Source of the DNA: Bifidobacterium vansinderenii
GTDB lineage: Bacteria > Actinomycetota > Actinomycetes > Actinomycetales > Bifidobacteriaceae
Direction: 5' to 3'
Length of the DNA: 64,000 nt
Assembly (NCBI RefSeq): GCF_002234915.1
Contig: NZ_NEWD01000016.1
Span: forward strand, 70-64,069
The translations under genes and the position numbers were made by a program. Below, in pieces: positions 1 through 8,728 of the stretch. Each line of letters starts with the position of its first letter. Position 1 is the first letter of the stretch. Below the pieces are notes generated by a model. That model was given only the letters and a program-made list of their open reading frames with translations. It did not search any database and was not told the DNA's origin.

Positions 1-630
1 GTGGCCAGGGATGTTGATGAGCTGCACGCTGCGGTCGCCGAACAGGTCGTAGGATCGTCCGGCGGGGCCCTCATGGTCGTTCCAGTCGTACAGGTCGAGG
101 TCGATTCCCCTCCACCACGAGGCGTTGAAGCGCACGAGGCTGTTCGGGAACCGCGTGACGCACCGCATCTCGTCCCTGGATACCATGATGCGCCGGGCGT
201 CCCTCACGCCGCGCAGTCCATTCGCGTGATCGCAATCAAGATGGGAGATCGCCACCACGTCGAGATCGGCCGGGGACAGGCCCTGCGCGGCCAGCTGCTC
301 AGGCACGGTCATCCCCGGACCCACTACACCCTGGTTGACCCGATACAGGGACCATGAGCCGAGAGAGCGGATCTGCGCTCCACGGTCGTAGACGCCGTCC
401 GGACTCATGTCCCGGCCCCAGCCGGTATCAAACAGGATACGGCCGTGCGGCGTGGTGACGAGGAACGCGCATACGGGCAGCCATATGCGCTTGGACGCGG
501 GCACGAAAAAGCCAGAACCGCGGACCAGTCCGCACCCGTTGCCGAAAGGCAGATCCGGTGAGACACGAACACGGCCGGCCACCATAACCTGAATGGAGAT
601 TGCTGAATTGTTGGCACTGTTGTTGGTCAT
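1..630 (-). CDS. MBL-fold metallo-hydrolase, lactonase-like (3' end cut by window)
   Basis: The minus-strand frame opens at ATG 628-630 (GGAG two bases upstream) and stays open to base 1, giving 210 codons without a stop. The N-terminal half contains FLVTTPHGRILFDTG, typical of the AHL-lactonase/AttM-like branch of the metallo-beta-lactamase fold. About residue 150 it has SHLDCDHANGL, a variant of the HxHxDH zinc motif with Asp in place of the second His, which is known in this family. A later segment near the window edge reads VQLINIPGH, matching the next metal-binding His region. The substrate cannot be told from sequence; a lactone or another ester is a family-based guess. The remainder of the gene lies left of the window. 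Confidence 0.85.
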   Translation of the reverse strand, partial: MTNNSANNSAISIQVMVAGRVRVSPDLPFGNGCGLVRGSGFFVPASKRIWLPVCAFLVTTPHGRILFDTGWGRDMSPDGVYDRGAQIRSLGSWSLYRVNQGVVGPGMTVPEQLAAQGLSPADLDVVAISHLDCDHANGLRGVRDARRIMVSRDEMRCVTRFPNSLVRFNASWWRGIDLDLYDWNDHEGPAGRSYDLFGDRSVQLINIPGH

Positions 631-816
631 GACTCCATTACAGAACGCCGTGTGATGGAGAGGCCCTGTTTCGCACTACACAAAACGCGATTATGTCCAC
701 GATTGGCACCGTGGCTTTCTCTCCGATCCAATCGTCCGTCACGCCGGGCGCAGACCCCGGTGATACACCATTCCCGACACAGACCACACCGCAACAGCCA
801 GCGACCACCATGTGAC

Positions 817-851
817 GAGGGCCTTGGAATCACTGGAATTCCAAGGCCCTC
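817..851 (-). terminator. Hairpin after gene-end remnant R1
   Basis: A near-perfect inverted repeat (arms GAGGGCCTTGGAAT and ATTCCAAGGCCCTC, 7-base loop). It lies just downstream, on the minus strand, of the 3'-gene-end remnant at 867-901. Similar hairpins sit in the same relative position at 5064-5100 and 16770-16800. Confidence 0.6.
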
Positions 852-866
852 AGCGCTATCCGACGA

Positions 867-901
867 TCACTCCGACACGTTGAACTTGAACTCGACCTTT
901 T
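867..901 (-). repeat. Repeated gene 3' end R1 (possible att scar)
   Basis: On the minus strand this reads VEFKFNVSE-stop (stop at 867-869). The core GACACGTTGAACTTGAACTC (874-893, plus strand) recurs at 21923-21942 next to two integrase genes, and slightly changed at 16825. The rest of the donor gene is absent. The 631-985 gap otherwise shows no convincing gene. Confidence 0.65.
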
Positions 902-985
902 CGTCTCACCGCGGCAGAAAACAGACCATGTTCGGTACGGCAGTTCGGAACGGAGAGAATCGCGTCAGCCGCCGAAAGACGGGCC

Positions 986-1516
986 TCATTCCCGTTGCAC
1001 GAGCCTGCCGATGATGCGGGCCGAGACCTCGGTGACGGATTCCCTGCTGTACGGCCCTTCGGCCGCGAGCGTACGCATGGCGTACATCGCCCCTCCAATG
1101 ACGAAGGTGAGGAGGATGTCCTCCTCCTCGGCGGTGTCTTCCGTCAGATAGAACTGCCGTAGATGTCGTTCTATCTTGTCGTACAGCACGTCCTGCCTGC
1201 CGCGGAACAGTATGTCTATGGCGTCTTTTCTCGTGTTCATGGCCGCCGGCACGTTTCCAAGGAAGACCAAAGGATCGGTGAGCAGCTTGTCCTTGTACTG
1301 AAACGCCTCGAAGCATTCATCAAGGACCATGTCCTCAAGCTGGTCCGACAGATCGAACACGTCGGTGTAGTGATGATAGAACGTCGACTTGTTGATCAGT
1401 GCTTCCGCGCAGATGTCGCGCACCCTGACCCGCTCCAGCGGTTGGGTTCGCCGCAATGCCAGGAAGGCCTCACGAATCGCCTTCCGGGTTTTGACGATGC
1501 GTAGATCCTCCGCCAT
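986..1516 (-). CDS. TetR/AcrR-family regulator
   Basis: A 176-residue protein with an N-terminal helix-turn-helix: RKAIREAFLALRR, then RVRDICAEALINKSTFYHHY, the classic TetR recognition helix. The C-terminal ligand domain is divergent. The start at 1516 is preferred because AAAGGG lies six bases upstream; a longer frame reaches 1567 without a good ribosome binding site. The gene is divergent from the MFS exporter at 1731, the usual arrangement for a local repressor of an efflux pump, so it probably controls that pump and perhaps the downstream hydrolase. The ligand is unknown. Confidence 0.88.
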   Translation of the reverse strand: MAEDLRIVKTRKAIREAFLALRRTQPLERVRVRDICAEALINKSTFYHHYTDVFDLSDQLEDMVLDECFEAFQYKDKLLTDPLVFLGNVPAAMNTRKDAIDILFRGRQDVLYDKIERHLRQFYLTEDTAEEEDILLTFVIGGAMYAMRTLAAEGPYSRESVTEVSARIIGRLVQRE

Positions 1517-1628
1517 GCATGGCCCTTTCGTTTCCGTGTCCATATGGGCGATGTCGATAAGCGACATTTTCGCCCATCGGTTGCATATGCTCCCTGCGAT
1601 GATTTCCGTCGGTTGAAGATATGCGACT

Positions 1629-1662
1629 TTGGTTGCTAAATAGACATTAGATCAATAACCAA
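1629..1662. promoter_or_regulatory. Possible TetR operator between divergent genes
   Basis: TTGGTT (1629-1634) and AACCAA (1657-1662) form inverted arms in the AT-rich gap between the TetR gene and the divergent MFS gene. This is the expected place for an operator, but the arms are short and the spacing of 22 bases is long. Confidence 0.3.
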
Positions 1663-1730
1663 CCATGGTCAAATTGCAGCGGTACGGCCGAAATCAGCGC
1701 CGGACCGCCGACGGAAAGGAACCTGCTCTT

Positions 1731-3125
1731 ATGGGATTGACCCGAAAACAACGCATTACGGTCATCGTGCTGTTGACGGGCACGGTGCTCGCCATTCTCG
1801 ACCTGTCGTTTCTGTCTCCGGCGTTGCCATCCATCATGGAAGACTTCAGCATCGACGCGACCACGGCCCAATGGCTGTCGAGCGCGTATTCGCTGGTCGA
1901 AGCGTTGATCATCCCACTGTCGGCATACCTGCTCGGACGTTTTTCGACCAAGCGCCTGTTCGTCGCCGCGATGAGCATATTCTCCGCAGGAAGCCTGCTG
2001 GCCGCGTGGGGACCGAATTTTGGAGTCTTGCTCGTCGGCCGCGTCTGTCAAGCGGCATGTACGGGAATTCTGCTGCCCATGGTGATGACCGAGATCGTAC
2101 TCATCTTTCCTCGCGAACGACGCGGAACGGCCATGGGTCTGATCGGCTTATTGGTGGGATTCGCACCGGCGATAGGCCCGACGGTGTCCGGTCTGTTGAT
2201 CGATTCCGTCGGCTGGCATGCGCTGTTCCTTATCGTCGGCGTACTCGGCATCATCATTCTCTGCGTCGCAATGGTGGTGCTTGAGACCAAGGAGACGGCC
2301 ACTCGGACGCCGTTCGACGTCTTGTCTGTGGCATTGTCGTCAATCGGACTGCTGTGCATACTGTACGGCTTGTCGACGTTCTCGTCGACCAGCAATACCG
2401 CCGTCATCATCTTCCTCATCGTGATCGGCGCCGCTCTCATCGCGTTGTTCGTCGTTCGCCAGTGCAGGCTCGACCAGCCCATGCTTGACATGCGCGTATT
2501 CCGCTCCCGCAGGTTTTCCAGTTCCGTCGCCGTCATCGCACTCACACAGGGCGTGTATCTCGGCATCGGTACCGTGCTGCCCCTGTTCGTTCAGATCGTC
2601 AGAGGCGAATCCGCCGTGATGAGTGGACTCGTCGTACTGCCTGGCGCTCTGCTCAGCGCGGCGATGGCGCTGGTATCCGGCAAACTGTACGACCGGTTCG
2701 GCGTGCATGTCCCGGTTCGGGCAGGCAGCGTGTGCGCCCTCGCCGGCATCGCACTGCTTGCAACGATGCCGATGGACACCGGCATGCCGGTCGTCGCCAT
2801 CGCATACGCCCTTTGCTCGGTAGGCGTGCAGCTGATCATCACGCCCTGCAACACATGGGGCATCAATTCGCTGAGCAATACTCTCGTGCGCCACGCGAAC
2901 GCCGCCGCCCAGACCTCAAACCAGATCAGCAATTCCTTCATGGTCGCGCTGATCATATCGTTCTCCGCGCTATCCTCCGTGATCGCACCCACGGCCACGG
3001 AACTTGAAGCGGCATATTACGGCGACAAAATCGCATTCATCGCCGCCGCGGCGATTCTGCTGGCACTGACGGCATTCATCGCGATCTTCATACGCGACCG
3101 CGAAACCGACACCATCGTCGGATAG
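1731..3125 (+). CDS. MFS drug exporter, DHA2 (EmrB/QacA) type
   Basis: A 464-residue integral membrane protein, about 14 hydrophobic segments. It starts MGLTRKQRITVIVLL with GAAAGGA upstream; a longer frame from 1665 lacks a good site. Family signatures include ILDLSFLSPALPSI in helix 1 (the DHA2 D1-type motif), WLSSAYSLVEALIIPLSAYL, and GLLVGFAPAIGPTVSGLL (motif C of drug/H+ antiporters). It should export small hydrophobic or amphipathic compounds by proton exchange. It stands divergent to a TetR repressor and 89 bp upstream of a CocE-type hydrolase, so the two may form a detoxification operon. Substrate not predictable. Confidence 0.88.
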   Translation: MGLTRKQRITVIVLLTGTVLAILDLSFLSPALPSIMEDFSIDATTAQWLSSAYSLVEALIIPLSAYLLGRFSTKRLFVAAMSIFSAGSLLAAWGPNFGVLLVGRVCQAACTGILLPMVMTEIVLIFPRERRGTAMGLIGLLVGFAPAIGPTVSGLLIDSVGWHALFLIVGVLGIIILCVAMVVLETKETATRTPFDVLSVALSSIGLLCILYGLSTFSSTSNTAVIIFLIVIGAALIALFVVRQCRLDQPMLDMRVFRSRRFSSSVAVIALTQGVYLGIGTVLPLFVQIVRGESAVMSGLVVLPGALLSAAMALVSGKLYDRFGVHVPVRAGSVCALAGIALLATMPMDTGMPVVAIAYALCSVGVQLIITPCNTWGINSLSNTLVRHANAAAQTSNQISNSFMVALIISFSALSSVIAPTATELEAAYYGDKIAFIAAAAILLALTAFIAIFIRDRETDTIVG

Positions 3126-3214
3126 GAAATACCCGGCCCATTGTCCAAAAGGACACGCCGGCCGAATCACATCATCTGTTCTCCATTACAAGTCCCATCA
3201 CAGAAAGGAACATC

Positions 3215-5029
3215 ATGACCGTTACCACCAACAGCAACGCACCGTTGCTTGACATCAACGGGAGCGACATCCTGTTCAAACCGGCGAATCCACTGAACCA
3301 GGCCAAACCTCCGATTCCGCCGCTGGAAACGCGAACCGTCCTCTACCGGAAGGGAAGCGTCAACGCCAAGGGAGCCATGAGACTGCCGATCGACATCGAA
3401 TGCCTGGAGGACATCCCGATCGAGCTGCGCGATGGCACGGTCATCTACGGTGACCTATGGCGCAGGCAGGGCGACACCCGCACCCCGGTCATTCTCGTCT
3501 ATTCGCCCTACAGCAAGCGCGGAGGCCCGTTCAACGCCAACTACGATGTGACCAGCACCGGGTTCCCCAAGGATCAGGTATCCGGTCTGCAACGTTTCGA
3601 GTCTCCCGACCCGGCCTACTGGTGCAGGTATGGATATGCGATCTGCGTGGTGGACGAGCGGGGCATCGGTCACTCCGGCGGTGACATGTACTTCATGGGC
3701 ACTCAGGCCGGACGAGACGTGCATGACACCATCGAATACATCGCGAGCCAAGACTGGTGCACCGGCAAGGTATGTATGATGGGCAATTCACAGCTCGCCA
3801 TGATCCAATGGGCCGCCGCAGCAGCAAAGCCGGCTCATCTGGCCGCAATCGCCCCGTGGGAGGGCCTTACCGACGAATACCGCGACGTGGTATGCCGAGG
3901 AGGCATCCCCAACGGCACGTTCCATGACATCGACATCGTCGGCTTCCTGTACGGACAGAGCCGATTCGAGGATGTGACCGGCATGCTCGAACAACACCCG
4001 CTCGTGGATGACTATTGGACCGATAAGATCCCCGATCTCGAACATGTCACCGTCCCCGCCTATGTAGTGGCCAGCTGGACGCATCCGATCCACACCCGCA
4101 GCACACTCTCCGGATTCAAACGACTCGGATCGAAGGACAAATGGCTGCGCATCCACGACACCCATGAATGGGGCGACCTCGACACCCGGGAGAACTGCGA
4201 CGACCTGCGTCGCTTCTTCGACCACTATCTCAAGGGCATCGACAACGGGTGGGAGCAGACGCCACGCGTACGCTATTCGCGGCTTGACGTGGGAGCCAAA
4301 CACAACCTGTTCTCCACGTCCGACGACTATCCCTGCGTGCGGACCGAAACGATGGCACTGCATCTGGACGCCTCGAACGGCACTATGAACGAGCAAAAGG
4401 CCGCACTGGAATCCAGCGCCGAATACGATGCCGTCAGTCGTGACATGAGCGCCGTTGCACGCTTCGAATACCGGATTCCCCGGGACATGGAGATCCACGG
4501 GCCACTCAATGCCCGCCTATGGATGAGCACCGACGCCGGCGACGACATGGATCTGTTCGCCCAGCTGTACAAGAAGGATGCGAAGGGCAAAGTGCTGTAC
4601 CACGTGGTCTTCCCCGGCTTGGAGAAGAAACTGCGCATGATGATAGCACTCACGCCGAAAGGCAAGCAGCTTCCCGGCGGACCGATCTACGTCGGCCCCA
4701 ACGGCCGACTGCGCGCCTCTCACCGCGAACTCGATACGAAACGATCGACGCCGACCGAACCATACATGACCTATACGAACCCGCAACCGGTCACCCCGTT
4801 CGTACCGGTGCAGATCGATCTGGGATTATGGCCGACCGATATGCTCCTGCATGAAGGAGAGACCCTGGTGCTGGAAATCGGAGGACATGCCTGCGGTCCG
4901 GTAGCCGAGGCCCGTGCCAGCGATGAAGCGCCGGACGCGCAGCTGCCCACCGTCAATCAGGGCAGGCACACCGTGCATACGGGCGGCGTCTACGACAGCG
5001 TCCTGCTCATGCCGATCGTAAAACCGTAA
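3215..5029 (+). CDS. CocE/NonD-family acyl hydrolase (X-Pro dipeptidyl-peptidase type)
   Basis: A 604-residue protein with an AGAAAGGA ribosome binding site. It matches the S15/CocE plan: an N-terminal alpha/beta-hydrolase domain with early strand GDLWRRQGDTRTPVILVYSPY, CVVDERGIGHSGG, and the nucleophile elbow MMGNSQLAMIQWAAA (Ser at about residue 193). A helical cap follows, then the catalytic-His region HDTHEWG. The C-terminal jelly-roll domain (from about residue 390) ends with LVLEIGGHA. Family members cleave esters or X-Pro amide bonds. The elbow GNSQLA lacks the usual GxSYxG tyrosine, which suggests an esterase-like rather than a peptidase role; that is inference. Probably co-transcribed with the upstream exporter. 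Confidence 0.85.
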   Translation: MTVTTNSNAPLLDINGSDILFKPANPLNQAKPPIPPLETRTVLYRKGSVNAKGAMRLPIDIECLEDIPIELRDGTVIYGDLWRRQGDTRTPVILVYSPYSKRGGPFNANYDVTSTGFPKDQVSGLQRFESPDPAYWCRYGYAICVVDERGIGHSGGDMYFMGTQAGRDVHDTIEYIASQDWCTGKVCMMGNSQLAMIQWAAAAAKPAHLAAIAPWEGLTDEYRDVVCRGGIPNGTFHDIDIVGFLYGQSRFEDVTGMLEQHPLVDDYWTDKIPDLEHVTVPAYVVASWTHPIHTRSTLSGFKRLGSKDKWLRIHDTHEWGDLDTRENCDDLRRFFDHYLKGIDNGWEQTPRVRYSRLDVGAKHNLFSTSDDYPCVRTETMALHLDASNGTMNEQKAALESSAEYDAVSRDMSAVARFEYRIPRDMEIHGPLNARLWMSTDAGDDMDLFAQLYKKDAKGKVLYHVVFPGLEKKLRMMIALTPKGKQLPGGPIYVGPNGRLRASHRELDTKRSTPTEPYMTYTNPQPVTPFVPVQIDLGLWPTDMLLHEGETLVLEIGGHACGPVAEARASDEAPDAQLPTVNQGRHTVHTGGVYDSVLLMPIVKP

Positions 5030-5063
5030 TCTCGAACCGAGAAGCTCCGCATGGCAAAATAGC

Positions 5064-5100
5064 CGGGGGCCTTGGAATCGCTTGGATTCCAAGGCCCCCG
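5064..5100 (-). terminator. Hairpin after gene-end remnant R2
   Basis: An inverted repeat with arms CGGGGGCCTTGGAATC and GATTCCAAGGCCCCCG (one mismatched position), between the hydrolase stop and remnant R2. It could end transcription from either side and is nearly the same hairpin as at 817 and 16770. Confidence 0.65.
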
Positions 5101-5114
5101 ACGCTACCCGACGA

Positions 5115-5150
5115 TCACTTCTCAGACGTTGGGGAGAACTTGAACTCGAC
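5115..5150 (-). repeat. Repeated gene 3' end R2
   Basis: On the minus strand reads VEFKFSPTSEK-stop, with the frame open upstream as LLRYGKS. It is a diverged form of R1, with the same order: coding tail, CGTCGGGTAGC-like stretch, GC-rich hairpin. Confidence 0.55.
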
Positions 5151-5261
5151 CGACTTGCCGTACCGCAACAGCCGTCCATGCCCTCACACTTGCACAGTCG
5201 ACGGGTAGTCTCATCCAGACAGTGAAATCTCGCCATGCCAAAAGTCATGTATCTGTCCTCG

Positions 5262-5281
5262 GACACATTGAATTGAAGTTC
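5262..5281 (-). repeat. Partial gene 3'-end copy R2b
   Basis: The plus strand reads GACACATTGAATTGAAGTTC. On the minus strand it gives IELQFNVSE, a degenerate copy of the R1/R5 tail. It has no hairpin and no stop codon in place. Confidence 0.4.
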
Positions 5282-5355
5282 GATGTTTGTCGGTCTTTTT
5301 CATCCTGTCTTGTTGTGGATATTCAAGCACAGCGCGTGATAGTCTATTCGACTAT

Positions 5356-5384
5356 TTGACAGACCGACCGACGGTCTGTATGCT
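5356..5384 (+). promoter_or_regulatory. tetR promoter with operator in the spacer
   Basis: A consensus -35 TTGACA (5356-5361) is followed after exactly 17 bases by TATGCT (5379-5384). The spacer is filled by the palindrome CAGACCG-n5-CGGTCTG (5360-5378). The same operator half-site recurs in front of the downstream MFS gene (6169-6187), so the TetR protein encoded at 5413 very probably represses itself and the transporter. Confidence 0.8.
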
Positions 5385-5412
5385 CTGGGGGAGAAAGACA
5401 AAGGAGGAGGTC

Positions 5413-6075
5413 ATGGCGCACCATACGCACCACGAGGACACCGAACGGCGAATCCTCGATTCCGCACGAAGGCTCTTCGCCGAGAAGGGCTACGAGAAGA
5501 CATCCATCCAGGACATCCTGAACGATCTGGGTCTTTCCAAGGGCGGGCTCTACCACCATTTCAAATCGAAGGAGGCGATCCTCGACCAGCTGAACGCCGA
5601 TGAGTGGGCCGTCACCTCGCGTCTCCTCGACGAACTCATCGAGCGTGATGACATGAGCGCGTTGGAGAAGTTGCGTGCACTCGTCATTTCCGCCGTGGAC
5701 GCCCCCGATCACTTGGATCTCGTTCGATCCCAGCTCGCGCTTCTCAAGGATCCCGCGTTCTTTACCGCGAATATGCGCTTCTGGTCAACGAGGCTGCCGG
5801 AGCCCTTCCGCTCGCTCATCGACATGGGCGTGCAGGACGGTTCGATTCCCACGGCATATCCCGAGGAGGCGGCGCAACTGCTCTCGCTCCTCGGCAACTA
5901 TTGGCTCATGCCCTGCTTTTATCCCGCCGACCGCACCGACATGGAACGGCGTATCCGCTGCCTCGCCACGATGCTCGACGCCATCGGCGTGCCGGTATTC
6001 GACGAGACGCTCATCCCACGAGCGGTCAAGGGCCTCACAGCCCTGATGCCGGAAGGGGAAACGGCGTCCGCATAG
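5413..6075 (+). CDS. TetR-family autorepressor of MFS exporter
   Basis: A 220-residue protein starting MAHHTHHEDTERRIL at 5413, behind AAGGAGGAGG. The longer frame from 5287 would run through the promoter. The DNA-binding domain is RILDSARRLFAEKGYEKTSI, then DILNDLGLSKGGLYHHFKSK with GGLYHHF as the recognition helix. The rest is a TetR ligand domain. Matching palindromes in its own promoter and upstream of the MFS gene at 6224 support a simple two-gene efflux switch. The inducer is unknown. Confidence 0.9.
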   Translation: MAHHTHHEDTERRILDSARRLFAEKGYEKTSIQDILNDLGLSKGGLYHHFKSKEAILDQLNADEWAVTSRLLDELIERDDMSALEKLRALVISAVDAPDHLDLVRSQLALLKDPAFFTANMRFWSTRLPEPFRSLIDMGVQDGSIPTAYPEEAAQLLSLLGNYWLMPCFYPADRTDMERRIRCLATMLDAIGVPVFDETLIPRAVKGLTALMPEGETASA

Positions 6076-6119
6076 GCCGTACCCGGACACGCCGGCTTGC
6101 AAATTATGGCGCCCAAGTG

Positions 6120-6158
6120 AAAGGACGTTTGTGCGTCCTTCGCCATGGCGCATTTTTT
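6120..6158 (+). terminator. Terminator between tetR and MFS gene
   Basis: AAGGACG (6121-6127) pairs with CGTCCTT (6134-6140). It is followed by a second small hairpin CGCCATGGCG and a run of six T. It would separate the regulator transcript from the operator-controlled MFS gene. Confidence 0.65.
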
Positions 6159-6168
6159 ATCACCATAA

Positions 6169-6187
6169 CAGACCGACGGTCGGTCTG
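6169..6187 (+). promoter_or_regulatory. TetR operator upstream of MFS gene
   Basis: The sequence CAGACCGACGGTCGGTCTG is a palindrome with 9-base arms around one central base. It shares CAGACCG/CGGTCTG with the operator at 5360-5378. It lies 37 bp before the MFS start, upstream of a possible -10 near TATAAG (6196). Confidence 0.8.
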
Positions 6188-6223
6188 AATAGTTGTTATA
6201 AGTAATCAAGAAAGGAATCCACG

Positions 6224-7495
6224 ATGACGAACACGTCCGAATACACGACTCAGCAGCAAAACAGCCCAGCCGCAAATCCTCTTCACGTACGCGACTTCTA
6301 TCTGCTTGTCGCAGGTCTTGGCATATCGCTCTTCGCCAACCTCATGTTGCGGTTCGCCATGTCCATGTGGGTGCTTGACGAGACCGGCTCGGCCGCGGCG
6401 TTCGCGTCCATCCTCACGGCGAGTATCCTGCCCACGATTCTGCTCTCGCCCCTTGGTGGCGTGGTGGCGGACCGCACGAACCGCCGGACCGTCATGGTGG
6501 CGCTCGATGCGCTCTCCGCTGCAACGGTGCTCATTTGCGCAGCGGTTTTCTCGGCTACCGGATTTAATCTGGCGGCGATTGCCGTGATGCAGGTGGTGCT
6601 CGCCGTGCTCGATGCCATGGAGACGCCCACGGTGCAGGCGGCGTTGCCGCAGATGTTCCGTTCCCACGGCGAGGACGTGATGCGTCGCGCGATGGCCGTG
6701 GTGAACGTGGTGAACCAGACGAGCACGCTCGTGCCGGCCGTGCTCGGCGGCGTGCTCTATGCGGCGGTGGGCGCCATGCCCATGATGGGAGTCACCATCG
6801 TGGGGTTCGGCACGGCCGCTGTCGTGGAGTGCTTCATCCGGCTCGGCGCTCCCGAACGCGGTGCCGATGGGCGTACCTCGGCCCTCGATGACCTTGTGCG
6901 CGCCGGGCGTTTCCTCACTCGCGAGCGCCCCCATGTACTGTATCTGGTGCTGCTTTGCGCTGCGCTCAACTTTCTGGTGACGGGCTATGCGGAGGTCGGT
7001 TTCCCCTACATGGTGCGGACCGTGCTGGGGTTCGGCTCCACGGCGTACGGTCTTGCATATGGTCTCGTGGGAGTATCCGGACTGCTTGGCGCGCTCGTCG
7101 GAGGACGGGCCGCGAAGTCGCTTTCCAAGCGACGATTCCCGGCGACAATCGCCGCTTTCTCGCTCACCATCCTGCCCCAGGCGCTCGTCATGGCGCTTCC
7201 CGCCGGTGATGGAGTGCGCCTTGCGACGCTCACGGCGAGCACCTGCGGAACCATGGTCGCCATCACCCTCGCGAACCTCATTGCCGTGCCGGCGATCCAG
7301 ATGAGTTGCCCCGAGGACATGACCGGCAAGGTGATGTCGCTCGCGCTCTCCACGAGCATGTGCGCCCAGCCTCTCGGACAGATCGCATACGGCTGGGCGT
7401 ACAGCGTTTATTCAGCGGGAGCGGTTCTGGCGATGACGTTCATGCTGGCCGTTGCCATGTTGCCGTTGGTCGCACACGTAGCGCGGAGGTTCTAG
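6224..7495 (+). CDS. MFS exporter (MefA-like group)
   Basis: A 423-residue, 12-helix protein with AAAGGA upstream of ATG 6224. The first helix region FYLLVAGLGISLFANLMLRF and the motif GGVVADRTNRRTVMV (motif A, between helices 2 and 3) place it with the macrolide-efflux/enterobactin-exporter-like MFS proteins. It should be a proton-driven exporter of a hydrophobic compound. The perfect operator upstream shows it is the target of the adjacent TetR. Substrate unknown. Confidence 0.87.
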   Translation: MTNTSEYTTQQQNSPAANPLHVRDFYLLVAGLGISLFANLMLRFAMSMWVLDETGSAAAFASILTASILPTILLSPLGGVVADRTNRRTVMVALDALSAATVLICAAVFSATGFNLAAIAVMQVVLAVLDAMETPTVQAALPQMFRSHGEDVMRRAMAVVNVVNQTSTLVPAVLGGVLYAAVGAMPMMGVTIVGFGTAAVVECFIRLGAPERGADGRTSALDDLVRAGRFLTRERPHVLYLVLLCAALNFLVTGYAEVGFPYMVRTVLGFGSTAYGLAYGLVGVSGLLGALVGGRAAKSLSKRRFPATIAAFSLTILPQALVMALPAGDGVRLATLTASTCGTMVAITLANLIAVPAIQMSCPEDMTGKVMSLALSTSMCAQPLGQIAYGWAYSVYSAGAVLAMTFMLAVAMLPLVAHVARRF

Positions 7496-7517
7496 GACAT
7501 GCTTTCCATCTAAAACT

Positions 7518-7575
7518 CCCGATGCTGTCCGACAATCGCTTCTTAGACGTTGATGAAACTTGAGCTCGATGCCAT
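7518..7575 (-). repeat. Degenerate gene-end copy R3
   Basis: The DNA aligns with R2 over CGATGCTGTCCGACAATCGC and TTAGACGTTGATGAAACTTGA, but the reading frame and stop are lost and no hairpin remains. It lies between the MFS gene and the Abi gene. Nothing else is seen in 7576-7764. Confidence 0.35.
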
Positions 7576-7764
7576 CACCGGACTGTGTCGTATTTTGACC
7601 GGGATAATCACACAGCGTTGCGATTATCCCGCACCGTCGTAGCACGGTAAGGCCAAGAATCACTGTCGGTCGGGACCGGATGCTAGATTCAGCGATAACA
7701 GCAGCCTTCCACGCCTCCTTACAGTGCGCAACCCGGGAGGCTCTTTTCATTTCCGGAGGTGTCG

Positions 7765-8643
7765 GTGAAGCCAGCGAAGAACTTGGATGAGATGATCGAG
7801 CTCATGAAGTCACGAGGCCTGACCGTGCCGGATCACGACGCAATGCGCCGAATATTGTTTGACTCCAACTACTACCGGCTGTCCGGGTATTTCCGCGCGT
7901 TCCAGAATGATCCGGCGCACGGGGACAACGACTTCAAGTCCGACGTTACGACAGCTGATTTTCTTGAACCGTATCGGTTGGACGGCGAATTACGCCCCAA
8001 GATTCTGCGGGGCACGGCACTCGTCGAGTTGACGGTGAGGTCCCGCTTCGCGTATCTCGTCGCACAGCACGGTGGCGCATACTCATATGCGGACATCGAT
8101 TCGTACGAGCCGATCACCAACCGCAAAGACGTCGAACTGCGAACCTCGCTGATCTCGAACATCCGCAAATGGATGGACATATCCAACGAAGTATGCATCC
8201 GCCATTACCGCAAAGTGGGTGAGCCGGTGCCGATCTGGGCGGCGGTGGAGACTCTGCCGTTCGACACGGTATCGCGTATGCTCAGCCTGCATCGGGACAC
8301 AAGCGCGCTCAAGGAGCTGTACCGGTCGCTCGGCATACGTACCAACCTGCGCACCGCATCCGAGATTATCCATGCGATGGTCTACCTGCGCAACCTGTGT
8401 TCGCACCACAGCAGGCTGTGGCACCGCGAGATGGTCATCGTGCCGCCTGTCACCCGGGACATGCGTCGACGCTACCCGGACTTCAACTACGAGCAACGAT
8501 CGGTCGCACAGTCGTTGATCGCGTTGTTCTATCTTGCGGATGAGATCAACGGCGACGATTCGTATTCCGACGAACTTATTGACTTTCTTTCCGAGCAGCA
8601 TCGCTACGGTGACGGTATACGTCACTCATTGCATTGGGAATAG
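7765..8643 (+). CDS. Abi family (AbiD/F-like, HEPN) abortive-infection protein
   Basis: A 292-residue protein; the GTG at 7765 is chosen because CGGAGG ends five bases before it (another GTG at 7759 overlaps the binding site). The N-terminal part, LDEMIELMKSRGLTVPDHD followed by ILFDSNYYRLSGYF, is the hallmark of the Abi_2 family. The C-terminal YLRNLCSHHSRLWHRE contains an RxxxxH motif of the HEPN type, suggesting an RNase active site triggered during phage infection. Activity is family inference. It opens the block that also holds methylase and toxin-antitoxin genes. Confidence 0.85.
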   Translation: MKPAKNLDEMIELMKSRGLTVPDHDAMRRILFDSNYYRLSGYFRAFQNDPAHGDNDFKSDVTTADFLEPYRLDGELRPKILRGTALVELTVRSRFAYLVAQHGGAYSYADIDSYEPITNRKDVELRTSLISNIRKWMDISNEVCIRHYRKVGEPVPIWAAVETLPFDTVSRMLSLHRDTSALKELYRSLGIRTNLRTASEIIHAMVYLRNLCSHHSRLWHREMVIVPPVTRDMRRRYPDFNYEQRSVAQSLIALFYLADEINGDDSYSDELIDFLSEQHRYGDGIRHSLHWE

Positions 8644-8684
8644 ACACGGCTGACGTGCTGGGAGCGCCGCATGGTTCTCGAACC

Positions 8685-8715
8685 GGGTTAAGACCCATGT
8701 TTTGACTCTTAACCC
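8685..8715. terminator. Terminator between convergent genes
   Basis: GGGTTAAGA (8685-8693) and TCTTAACCC (8707-8715) form a perfect 9-bp stem with a 13-base loop, between the Abi gene and the convergent exporter operon. Confidence 0.65.
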
Positions 8716-8728
8716 CTCCATTATGCTG

